A DNA stretch of 64,000 nucleotides, taken from positions 1-64,000 of the forward strand of contig JAFEBU010000025.1 in NCBI GenBank assembly GCA_018242505.1. The letters run 5' to 3'. Below the pieces are notes generated by a model that saw nothing but the letters and a program-made list of their open reading frames with translations, made no database searches and was not told where the DNA came from. This stretch comes from Pseudomonadota bacterium (GTDB lineage Bacteria; Pseudomonadota; Alphaproteobacteria; Reyranellales; Reyranellaceae). The translations under genes and the position numbers were made by a program. Numbering within the stretch: position 1 is the stretch's first letter; each line of letters starts with the position of its first letter. This document shows positions 8,398 through 16,024 of the stretch, piece after piece.

Positions 8398-9126
8398 ATG
8401 CCGGACGGAGACGCGATTTCGTTGCCCGATCTCGTCTATCAGAGTTTACGCGCGCAGATCTTGCGGGGTGCACTGAAGCCTGGGCAACGACTTCGCCAGG
8501 AGGAGCTGTCGCGCGAACTCGCCGTCAGCCGCGTGCCACTGCGCGAGGCGATGACCCGCCTTGCTGCCGACGGTCTGGTCGAGCTCAATCCAAGGCGCGG
8601 CTACGCAGTGAAGTCGCTGCGGCCCAGCGAAATCGTGGAAATCTTCGAATTGCGAGCCGTGGTCGAGGAGCATGCGGGCTTTAGGGCGGCCTATGCGCGC
8701 ACGAGCGAGGATGTAGCGGAGGCCGAGCGCCTGCTGAAGGCGTCCGAAGCCATCGATCTGCGCTCCGAGAAAAGCATCGAGAGCTGGTCACAGCTCAACT
8801 ACCAGTTCCATGCACGTATCATCGCATCGGCTGGCCGGGAGCACTTGGCCCGCTTCGCTGGACTGTTGCGGGATACGGTCGAGCCCTACATCCGCGTCGA
8901 GGTCAGCATGACGGGAGATGTGGAAGAGGCGCAACTCGATCATCAGCAGCTCTTCACCGCCTATCGCGACGGTGATGCACCAGAACTTGCGCGACTCAGC
9001 CGCGAACATGTCGAACACACGGCGCAACGCCTGCTGCGCGGGCTGAGGGAGCGGCAGAGAAACGTGGATTCGTTACGTCGCCCCGAGGTGCAGAAGCGTG
9101 CTACTGGCGACGTCTCCCCCGACTAG
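8398..9126 (+). CDS. GntR-family regulator with FCD domain
   Basis: A 242-residue transcription factor. The N-terminal winged helix-turn-helix covers roughly residues 8-75 (ARG-type GALKPGQRLRQEELSREL, then VSRVPLREAMTRLAADGLVELNPRRG). The C-terminal all-helical FCD domain binds a ligand, often a metal plus an organic acid, and contains ELRAVVEEHAG and NYQFHARIIASAG. Such proteins usually repress nearby catabolic operons until the substrate or a product binds. It is the last gene of the plus-strand cluster, 60 bases after the monooxygenase, and is the natural candidate to act on the divergent control region at 3508-3643. Confidence 0.92.
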   Translation: MPDGDAISLPDLVYQSLRAQILRGALKPGQRLRQEELSRELAVSRVPLREAMTRLAADGLVELNPRRGYAVKSLRPSEIVEIFELRAVVEEHAGFRAAYARTSEDVAEAERLLKASEAIDLRSEKSIESWSQLNYQFHARIIASAGREHLARFAGLLRDTVEPYIRVEVSMTGDVEEAQLDHQQLFTAYRDGDAPELARLSREHVEHTAQRLLRGLRERQRNVDSLRRPEVQKRATGDVSPD

Positions 9127-9300
9127 GAAGCGGATCGCTGCGGGACTCGTGCTTCGGCAATCATGGACCAAGCCACGAGTGGCTCTGACCGACGTGCGGG
9201 AGATCAGGCATTGGATCGTTGAAGGACGTCGTTGCGCGTTTCCTCGAAATTGGTCGATCGCTCTTCTGCATTGGTCGGCGAATTCTTCAGAAGCGAAACA

Positions 9301-9368
9301 TTGAAGCGATTCAATAAAGCTATTGACATAAATTGGACCAGACATCCAATAATATTGAAGTGATTCAA
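9301..9368 (+). promoter_or_regulatory. Paired TTGAA-N4-TTCAA operators flanking a promoter
   Basis: TTGAAGCGATTCAA at 9301-9314 and TTGAAGTGATTCAA at 9355-9368 are two copies of one 14-base palindrome differing at one central base. Their centres are 54 bases apart, about five helical turns. Between them lie TTGACA (9323-9328) and an AT-rich CAATAAT (9347-9353), so the two sites bracket a candidate promoter reading toward the second importer. The arrangement suggests a dimeric repressor acting by looping or by occlusion. The regulator is not identified; the MocR at 12297 and the GntR at 8398 are the closest candidates. Confidence 0.5.
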
Positions 9369-9397
9369 TTTATGCTGCTCTGGTTGGAGGTCCCGAA

Positions 9398-9484
9398 GTG
9401 GAGCAGTCCCAAATGCAGAATCTGGAATTGCTGATGGCAGTGGCGGCTGTCGTCAGCAAAAAGCAGCAAAACCGGATCAATTGA
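9398..9484 (+). CDS. Possible 28-residue leader peptide
   Basis: A GTG-started frame of 28 codons sits directly downstream of the paired operators, with GGAGG at 9386-9390 and a 7-base spacing, one of the better ribosome-binding sites in the window. The peptide has a hydrophobic middle (LELLMAVAAVV) and a basic end (SKKQQNRIN). No family is recognised. It may be a leader or small membrane peptide translated before the importer, or chance. Conservation in relatives would decide. Confidence 0.25.
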   Translation: MEQSQMQNLELLMAVAAVVSKKQQNRIN

Positions 9485-9637
9485 ATCTTCGATCATGGGA
9501 AACCCGTCTTGAACCATGCGGAAACAGGAAACCCGTTCGCTCTGAAAATCCGAATGCGGTCGGGGAGTGTTGTTTACAGAACGGCAAAAGCATTACGCCC
9601 GGCTGATTGATCGGGCTGGACGAGGAGGAACCGAACT

Positions 9638-10633
9638 ATGACCACGTCTCATGACACTGTATCGCGACGCGCTGCGCTGGGGCTGCTGGGTGGCGCCGTA
9701 TCGTCTGCCAGCGCGCTGCTCGCACCCAGACAAGCATCAGCGGCCACCACTGTCCGGCTCGCCTCTTCGAAAGTGCCGCATTGGGCTGCCGTATGGCAGA
9801 TCCCTAAGTTCATGAGCGGGGGTGTCAACGTCGAGCTCATCGAGTTCAAGACATCGTCGGAGATGATCTCTGCGCTGACAGCCGGCAGCGTCGACTTGGC
9901 TGCGATCGGCTACTGGCAGTTCGTGCGCATGCTGGATCTCAATGCGAAGGTGAAGGCCATCTCGGGCGTCTGCTCTGGCGGGACGCGGCTCGTCGTCCGC
10001 AAGGGGGTCGCCGTCCGCGATTGGTCTGACCTTCGCGGCAAGGTCTGCGCAGTTGCCCGCGGGTCAACACAGGACATTCAGTTCCTGCTTGCCCTCAAGA
10101 ACAAGGGCATATCAGTCAAGGATCTCCAATACAAAGACCTTGGCGGCAACCTTGCTGTTCACATTACTGCCCTGCAGCAGGGTCAGACCGACGTGGCGGC
10201 CATGTGGGAGCCCTTCGCCTCGCAGGTGCTTGAGAACGGCATTGGCACGCAATTCTCGACGCTCTATGACGAATCCTTCCGCGTCAATGCCCTCCTGGCC
10301 GGGCATGATAGCTACGTAGACAAGAATGCCGCGGCAGTTCAGGCCGTGGTCGACGCTCTCGTCAAATCGACCGACCGCTTAAATTCAAGCCCGAGCGATT
10401 TCCTCGAAGCGGCGATGGCCATCAGCGGTTTTCCGCGCAAGACAATGGAGATGTCGAACAGCAACGTCTTCCTAGAGTACGTATTGCGCTCGGACGATGC
10501 GAATAAGCTCGCATCTGCTGTCCTCGAGTTCGGCTACGTGCGCAACGACGTTCGGCCAAAATTCACCACTGCGCTGGATTATCAGTTCCTGATGAAGGCC
10601 ACCGGCAAATCACGCAAGGAACTTGGAGCCTAA
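9638..10633 (+). CDS. NitT/TauT-type ABC transporter substrate-binding protein (second system)
   Basis: A 331-residue binding protein with a twin-arginine signal (SRRAALGLLGG, cleavage probably near RQASAATT), so it is likely exported folded through Tat. The mature sequence shows the SsuA-type pattern VRLASSKVPHWAAVWQIPKFMSGGVNVELIEF, with SVDLAAIGYWQF and GQTDVAAMWEPFASQVL. It is closer in style to the aliphatic sulfonate binding group than the protein at 4504. The stop overlaps the permease start by one base (TAATG). Gene order is binding protein-permease-ATPase, unlike the first system, so the two importers were probably acquired separately. Confidence 0.9.
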   Translation: MTTSHDTVSRRAALGLLGGAVSSASALLAPRQASAATTVRLASSKVPHWAAVWQIPKFMSGGVNVELIEFKTSSEMISALTAGSVDLAAIGYWQFVRMLDLNAKVKAISGVCSGGTRLVVRKGVAVRDWSDLRGKVCAVARGSTQDIQFLLALKNKGISVKDLQYKDLGGNLAVHITALQQGQTDVAAMWEPFASQVLENGIGTQFSTLYDESFRVNALLAGHDSYVDKNAAAVQAVVDALVKSTDRLNSSPSDFLEAAMAISGFPRKTMEMSNSNVFLEYVLRSDDANKLASAVLEFGYVRNDVRPKFTTALDYQFLMKATGKSRKELGA

Positions 10634-11484
10634 TGTCGGTTATCGATAAGCCATCGTCGGGCACTGCGATGGACAAAGCGTCTCCCGGCAAGCCGCCGGG
10701 AACACGCTTCCGACTGAGTTTTCCCTACTTTCTCATCGTTCCGGTCATCGCGATCGTCATATGGGAGACGGCCTCCCGGCTAGAACTTCTCCCGGCGATG
10801 CTTTTTCCGTCGGTTGGCACCATCGTCACGACGGCGCTCGATACACTCACTGGCTGGTGGGGCACGGCGGACTGGTATTCTGGCGTTTGGTATGTGCACG
10901 CGCTTGCGAGCGCCAAGCGCGTCATCATTGGCTACTTTCTGGGCGGGGTATCAGGCATCGTCATAGGAACGATCGCCGGAATGTTCGGCCTCTTCCACAA
11001 AATGCTGGACCCGAGTCTTCAGCTTCTTCGGCCAATTCCCATCGTGGCCTGGATTCCACTTGCCATCGCCTGGTTCGGCATCGAGGACCAGCCAGCCATC
11101 TTCCTCATTGCTCTTGGCACCTTCTTCCCAACCTATATCAATGCGCGTCACGGCATCCGCTATGTGGACCCCGTGCTGATCCGCGCTGCCCGCATGCTCG
11201 GGTACGCAACTTCGTGGGAGCTTTTCACCCGCGTCGTGTTCTGGAGCGCGCTGCCCAACATATTCACCGGTCTGCGCATCGGACTTGGTATCGCCTGGAT
11301 GTGCGTTGTCACCGCCGAGATGCTCGCCGTGAAAAGCGGTTTTGGCTATATGCTCTGGGACTCCTTCAACTTCTTGCGCGCTGACCTGATCATCACCGGA
11401 ATGATTAGCATCGCCGTCGTCGGATATGCGACTGACCGCTTGATGTTGCTTCTGCAGCATGCCGTCATGAAATGGGAGCGGTGA
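10633..11484 (+). CDS. NitT/TauT-type ABC transporter permease (second system)
   Basis: A 283-residue inner-membrane permease. A short charged N-terminal tail (about 30 residues) precedes the first membrane segment YFLIVPVIAIVIWETAS. The cytoplasmic ATPase-docking loop is RAARMLGYATSWELFTRVVFWSALPNIFTGLRIGLG. About six hydrophobic segments are present, ending with LIITGMISIAVVGYATDRLMLLL, as usual for SsuC/TauC relatives. The start overlaps the binding-protein stop, and the stop overlaps the ATPase start by one base (TGATG), indicating coupled translation. Confidence 0.93.
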   Translation: MSVIDKPSSGTAMDKASPGKPPGTRFRLSFPYFLIVPVIAIVIWETASRLELLPAMLFPSVGTIVTTALDTLTGWWGTADWYSGVWYVHALASAKRVIIGYFLGGVSGIVIGTIAGMFGLFHKMLDPSLQLLRPIPIVAWIPLAIAWFGIEDQPAIFLIALGTFFPTYINARHGIRYVDPVLIRAARMLGYATSWELFTRVVFWSALPNIFTGLRIGLGIAWMCVVTAEMLAVKSGFGYMLWDSFNFLRADLIITGMISIAVVGYATDRLMLLLQHAVMKWER

Positions 11485-12254
11485 TGACCAACAAGCTGTA
11501 TGGCGTGGACCTGCACCGGACTTTCGTATCAGAGAGCGGCGGGGCCACGCACGCCATCGACAACGTTACCATTAGCATCGGCGCCCATGAGTTTGTATCG
11601 CTCCTCGGGCCATCGGGGTGCGGCAAGACCACGTTGCTCAATCTGTTTGCCGGCTTCGATCATCCTACGGCAGGTCATGTGTATCTCGACGGCAAAGAAA
11701 TTTCTGCACCAGGACCGGATCGTGGCGTGGTTTTTCAGGAGCATGCCCTGTTCCCCTGGCTCAGGGTCGAGGATAATGTTGGCGCGGGCAAGCGCTTACA
11801 GGCTCGCCCTGCGCAGGAAAGACGCGAGATCGTCTCCCGCCAGCTCGCTATGGTTGGTCTTGAGAAATTTGCCCGCCATTACCCGCATCAGCTCTCGGGT
11901 GGCATGAAGCAGCGCGTGTCGATCGCGCGCGCGCTCGCCAATGAGCCCGAGGTCCTGCTCATGGACGAACCGTTTGCGGCTCTTGACGCAATGACGCGCA
12001 GCCAACTTCAAAGCGAGCTGATCCGCATCTGGAGTGAGACCCGAAAGACCATTGTCTTCGTCACGCACAACATCGAAGAGGCGGTGCTGCTCAGCGACCG
12101 TATCGCCGTGATGACGGCGCGCCCCGGCCGTATCCGCGAGATCATCGAAGTTGATCTTCCCAAGCCCCGTGACCCGAATAGCCCCAATTTCAACGCCATC
12201 GAACGCCGAGTCCGAGAGATCCTCTGGGAGGGCGTTTCGTCCGATCTGCACTAA
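11484..12254 (+). CDS. NitT/TauT-type ABC transporter ATP-binding protein (second system)
   Basis: A 256-residue ATPase: Walker A GPSGCGKTT at residues 42-50, Q-loop VVFQEHALFPW, signature LSGGMKQR, Walker B VLLMDEPFAALD, H-loop FVTHNIEEA. The tail PGRIREIIEVDLPKPRDPN is typical of the subfamily. I placed the start at 11484, overlapping the permease TGA, with GGGAG just upstream; an ATG at 11472 in the same frame is the alternative. It is the last gene of this importer and is followed by the convergent MocR gene. Confidence 0.93.
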   Translation: MTNKLYGVDLHRTFVSESGGATHAIDNVTISIGAHEFVSLLGPSGCGKTTLLNLFAGFDHPTAGHVYLDGKEISAPGPDRGVVFQEHALFPWLRVEDNVGAGKRLQARPAQERREIVSRQLAMVGLEKFARHYPHQLSGGMKQRVSIARALANEPEVLLMDEPFAALDAMTRSQLQSELIRIWSETRKTIVFVTHNIEEAVLLSDRIAVMTARPGRIREIIEVDLPKPRDPNSPNFNAIERRVREILWEGVSSDLH

Positions 12255-12296
12255 TTCCCCTCGCGCCGATCGTGCCGGCCAAGTGGCGGCTCGATC

Positions 12297-13649
12297 TCAC
12301 GTCATGGGTATTTCCGTCGACGCCAGCTGCAGGACGTGCTTGATCTTGGTCAGGGCGTCCGTGAGGATTGTACGGTTAGGTGCTCCGCCGAGGCTAATGC
12401 GCACAGCGGCTCTCGTTTGGATCGGGTGCTCGACGGCGAACTGATCCGACCGCATCAGCTTGATTCCATGATGTTGCACTCGGATCGTGAAATCTGGCAG
12501 CGATGTCGATGCAGGTAGCGGCAGCCAGGCATGCGGGCAGTCGGGCTTGCTTACCAGTCCTGCTTCTCCGAGGATTGAGCGGGCAACAGCGGCGCGGGCA
12601 GCAATCTCGGTGCGATTGGCAACGATGATCTCGTCGAGCCTCCCTTCCTCCATCCACTGGGTAATGGTTTCGCAGAAGATGGGCGCAGCCGTCGCGCCTG
12701 CGATCCGGATGTTGCTGCTGATCTGCTCTCGCAAGTCCTGTGGTACGCTGATGAACCCGACTGACGCACCGAGCGCGACGACTTTCGAAAAGCTGGTGAA
12801 GAAGATGCTCCGCTCGGGAGCAATAGCGCGGAATGGGGGAAGCAGGTTTTCGAGGTAGGCCCCGTAGACATCGTCCTGCACAATCCAGAAGTCATGCTTA
12901 CGCGCGAGGGCGGCGATCTTGTGACGGCGCTCTTCGGGGATCGTGCTGGTCGTGGGACTATGGCTGTTTGGCATGCAAAAGAGCACCTTGGGCCGGTGTC
13001 GCTTGCAAATTGCGGCCAGCGCTTCTGGCACCAATCCGTTCTCGTCCAAGACCACGCCAACGATCTTGAGATTGAGCATGCCGGCCAGCATGGTGATCCC
13101 TGTGTAAGCCGACTCCTCAGCAGCCACGACATCGCCAGGCTTGCACAGCGTAAGAAGCGACACGGCAAGCGCATGTTGTGCACTGCTGCAGAGCAACGGG
13201 GCAGGCTGGATGTCGACGGCGTGGTACTTGGCCAGCCAACGTGCTGCCGCCTCCTCATGCCGCGCATGCACGCTCGAGAAAAGCATGCGGTCGACAAGCA
13301 GGCTCTCGTCGAAGCGTCCGGGATTCTGTGCAACGGTCTTGAGCAGGTCCTGCGCAAGGCTGCGCAACGGAGGGCGGTTCGCGCGAAGATCCATCTCGCC
13401 GGGCGAGTCCGCCGGTAACGGCGCTCGTCGCACAAACGAGCCGCGGCCGACGGTGGATTCAATCAGTCCCTGGCGCTGCAGCTCTGCGTATGCACGCAGG
13501 ACGGTCCCCGTGGTGACGCCTCGAGCAAAGGCGAGGTCGCGCTGAGGCGGCAATCTTGAGCCTGGAGAGAGCGCGCGGCTGGCGATCTGTTCAGCAATCT
13601 CATCGGCAAGCTGGATATAGAGGGGCGTTTTGGTCATTCCCTCGGTCAT
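12297..13649 (-). CDS. MocR-type regulator (GntR helix-turn-helix fused to class I aminotransferase domain)
   Basis: A 450-residue MocR/GabR/TauR-type transcription factor. The N-terminal winged helix (about residues 1-75: ALSPGSRLPPQRDLAFARGVTTGTVLRAYAELQRQGLIES) binds DNA. The rest is a fold-type I aminotransferase domain that binds pyridoxal phosphate, with the likely Schiff-base Lys in FFTSFSKVVALGASVGFIS. These proteins sense an amino compound through PLP and switch a neighbouring transport or degradation gene. It is transcribed away from the HyuA/HyuB operon across a 281-base gap with a palindrome at 13683-13699. Two PLP aminotransferases in the next operon support an amine-type substrate. 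Confidence 0.92.
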   Translation of the reverse strand: MTEGMTKTPLYIQLADEIAEQIASRALSPGSRLPPQRDLAFARGVTTGTVLRAYAELQRQGLIESTVGRGSFVRRAPLPADSPGEMDLRANRPPLRSLAQDLLKTVAQNPGRFDESLLVDRMLFSSVHARHEEAAARWLAKYHAVDIQPAPLLCSSAQHALAVSLLTLCKPGDVVAAEESAYTGITMLAGMLNLKIVGVVLDENGLVPEALAAICKRHRPKVLFCMPNSHSPTTSTIPEERRHKIAALARKHDFWIVQDDVYGAYLENLLPPFRAIAPERSIFFTSFSKVVALGASVGFISVPQDLREQISSNIRIAGATAAPIFCETITQWMEEGRLDEIIVANRTEIAARAAVARSILGEAGLVSKPDCPHAWLPLPASTSLPDFTIRVQHHGIKLMRSDQFAVEHPIQTRAAVRISLGGAPNRTILTDALTKIKHVLQLASTEIPMT

Positions 13650-13682
13650 GATTCCTCATCTAGCATCACGATGCACGTCAGC

Positions 13683-13699
13683 TGTATTGCATCAATACA
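13683..13699. promoter_or_regulatory. Palindrome TGTATTG-CAT-CAATACA between MocR and HyuA
   Basis: A perfect 7-base inverted repeat with 3-base centre lies in the MocR/HyuA divergent gap, with another CAATAC half-site at 13728-13733. A TTGACG (13709-13714) and TACTAT (13731-13736) pair with a 16-base spacer forms a candidate promoter toward HyuA, overlapping the second half-site. A MocR or GntR protein could bind here. The assignment is inference from position. Confidence 0.45.
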
Positions 13700-13930
13700 A
13701 TAAAAGGATTGACGCACATTGTAGCGGCAATACTATCTATTAGAGCGGTTCAATGTCGTTTGAATAGTTAAATTGCCTCACATTAAGTTCACGGTCCCGA
13801 GCGTTCTGCCGGCTTTATATGCCCTTGGCAAATGCGCACACGTCGAAAGGCAAGGCGGCGGAGCGCTTGGCAGCCCGTTCTATGGGCGAGCCATGCCATC
13901 TCCTCCGGCCGGGCAATTTGGAGACTATAG

Positions 13931-16024
13931 TTGATCGGAAAGTCAGGGCGAGCACGTGTTGGCGTCGATATCGGTGGAACCTTCACCGACTTCGCAATCG
14001 AGATAGGTGGGAGGCGACTCTCGCGCAAGGTGCTTACAACGGCCGCGGCACCCGAAAAAGGTGTCCTCGAGGGGCTTGCAGCGCTGCTCGAGGACGCTGG
14101 TCTATCAGTCGACGACGTCGGCCTCATCATTCACGGTACGACGCTGGCGACCAACGCCCTGATCGAACGCAAGGGAGCGCGAACCGCGTTCGTCACGACC
14201 GACGGTTTCCGCGACATCGTCGAAAGCGGGTTCGAGAGCCGCTACGAGCAATATGACCTCACCATAGACCTGCCGAAGCCCCTCGTTCCGCGCCGCTGGC
14301 GGTTCAGTGTGCCCGAGCGCATCGATAGCACCGGACGGATCCATCGCCCCCTGGATACCGACGCCGTTAAGGCGCTTGTCCCTCAGTTCGAGCGAGAGGG
14401 GATCGAGGCCGTCGCCATCGGATTCCTGCACAGCTACATCAATTCCGAGCATGAAAATGCCGCTCATCGCATTCTGCAAGACGCATTGCCCGGGCTCTCC
14501 TATTCGTTGTCCTCCGTCGTTTCGCCGGAAATGCGAGAATACGAGCGCTTCTCCACGGCCTGCGCCAACGCCTATGTGCAACCGAGGATGGCGACCTATC
14601 TGCAGGCGCTAGAGGTCGGATTGAGTGCTGCCGGCATCGACTGTCCGCTGCTTCTCATGCTGTCGAGCGGCGGACTGACGACGATCGAGACCGCTTCGCG
14701 CTTTCCCGTCCGCCTCGTCGAGTCGGGTCCTGCAGGTGGAGCGATCTTCTCGAGCCACATTGCACGGCAGTGCGAGTACGAGAAGGTGCTGTCTTTCGAT
14801 ATGGGCGGCACCACGGCCAAGATCTGCCTGATTGACGACTTCGTGCCGCAGACTTCGCGCCTCTTCGAGGTGGCTCGGGTCTATCGCTTCCGTAAGGGAA
14901 GTGGTCTGCCGCTGCGCATCCCGGTGATCGAGATGGTCGAGATCGGCGCCGGCGGGGGCTCAATTGCGCGCGTCGATTCGATGAACCGCATCACCGTGGG
15001 TCCGGACAGCGCCGGGTCCGAGCCCGGGCCCGCCTGCTATCAGCGCGGCGGCGATCAGGCCACGGTAACGGATGCGGACCTGATGCTGGGCCGTATCGAT
15101 CCCGAGCAATTTGCCGGTGGCAAGGTGCCGCTCGATCCGGCCGCCTCGGGCCGTGCCCTCGCTGCCAATGTCGGCGATGCCCTCGGATCGTCGGATACGC
15201 TCGCGGCGTTCGGCATTTCCGAGGTCGTCGACGAAAACATGGCCAATGCCGCACGCGTCCACGCGATTGAAAGCGGAAAGGACGTGACGAAGCGCACGCT
15301 TATCGCTTTTGGCGGTGCAGCACCGCTGCATGCCTCACGAGTGGCGGAAAAGCTCAACGTCTCCTCATTTGTCGTGCCGACGGGCGCTGGCGTCGGCTCG
15401 GCCGTCGGCTTCCTGCAGGCACCGGTTGCCTACGAGATCGTGCAGAGCGACCATCAAAGGCTGCAGAGTTTCGACCTCGACCGCGCAAACGGTCTGCTCC
15501 GGCAGATGACTGAGCTCGCACGAACGGTCGTTGAGCCGGCCGCGTTTGGTTCGGCGCTTGAAGAAAAGCGCATGGTATTTATGCGCTATGTCGGCCAGGG
15601 GCACGAGATATCAATTCCCGCGCCCACAGGTCCCATTTTGGCCTGCGACATCGAACTCCTGCGGAAGTCTTTCGAGGAAGAATATGGCCGGCTCTACAGC
15701 AGAACCGTGCCGGCAAGCGACGTCGAGATACTGACCTGGGTCGTCAAGGTCACTGCCGGGATCGCAGACGCGCAGAAGAGCAAAGTCCCCGCGCACGAAC
15801 CTTACCAGCCTAAGCCGACCGGCAAGCGGCGCATTTTCGATTCCGACATCGGCAAGGTCGTCTCGGTGCCCGTCTTCCAGCGCGAGAGTCTGAAGCCGGG
15901 AGCGACCTTCTCCGGCCCTGCGATTGTGGTGGAGAGCGAAACAACGACAATCGTGTCGGACAAGTTCAAGGTTCACGTCAACAATCTCGGCTATCTGGAG
16001 TGTACGCGCCATGGCGCACATTGA
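13931..16024 (+). CDS. Hydantoinase/oxoprolinase family protein, subunit A
   Basis: A 697-residue HyuA-type subunit. The family includes ATP-dependent N-methylhydantoinase, 5-oxoprolinase and acetone/acetophenone carboxylase subunits. The N-terminus has the actin-like phosphate loop VDIGGTFTD (residues 12-20), then HGTTLATNALIERKG; a second nucleotide segment reads FDMGGTTAK, followed by VEIGAGGGSIA. The start codon is TTG at 13931, supported by GGAG seven bases upstream and by the GGTFTD motif being right at the N-terminus. The 3' end overlaps HyuB by 14 bases. The partner subunit and the downstream aminotransferases suggest ATP-driven opening of a lactam, hydantoin or related ring to an amino acid. 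Confidence 0.92.
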   Translation: MIGKSGRARVGVDIGGTFTDFAIEIGGRRLSRKVLTTAAAPEKGVLEGLAALLEDAGLSVDDVGLIIHGTTLATNALIERKGARTAFVTTDGFRDIVESGFESRYEQYDLTIDLPKPLVPRRWRFSVPERIDSTGRIHRPLDTDAVKALVPQFEREGIEAVAIGFLHSYINSEHENAAHRILQDALPGLSYSLSSVVSPEMREYERFSTACANAYVQPRMATYLQALEVGLSAAGIDCPLLLMLSSGGLTTIETASRFPVRLVESGPAGGAIFSSHIARQCEYEKVLSFDMGGTTAKICLIDDFVPQTSRLFEVARVYRFRKGSGLPLRIPVIEMVEIGAGGGSIARVDSMNRITVGPDSAGSEPGPACYQRGGDQATVTDADLMLGRIDPEQFAGGKVPLDPAASGRALAANVGDALGSSDTLAAFGISEVVDENMANAARVHAIESGKDVTKRTLIAFGGAAPLHASRVAEKLNVSSFVVPTGAGVGSAVGFLQAPVAYEIVQSDHQRLQSFDLDRANGLLRQMTELARTVVEPAAFGSALEEKRMVFMRYVGQGHEISIPAPTGPILACDIELLRKSFEEEYGRLYSRTVPASDVEILTWVVKVTAGIADAQKSKVPAHEPYQPKPTGKRRIFDSDIGKVVSVPVFQRESLKPGATFSGPAIVVESETTTIVSDKFKVHVNNLGYLECTRHGAH

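Larger units (their letters stand above)
9127..9637. other. Intergenic control region before the second importer
   Basis: Roughly 510 bases with no recognisable protein family. The middle is AT-rich and holds a promoter-like TTGACA (9323-9328) flanked by two near-identical palindromes, followed by a very short frame with a strong ribosome-binding site. Between 9485 and 9637 GAAACCCGT occurs twice (in 9494-9504 and 9528-9536) without forming an obvious stem. The last 20 bases carry GAGGAGGA, the ribosome-binding site of the binding-protein gene. The 5' part (9127-9290) shows nothing I can support. Confidence 0.5.
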
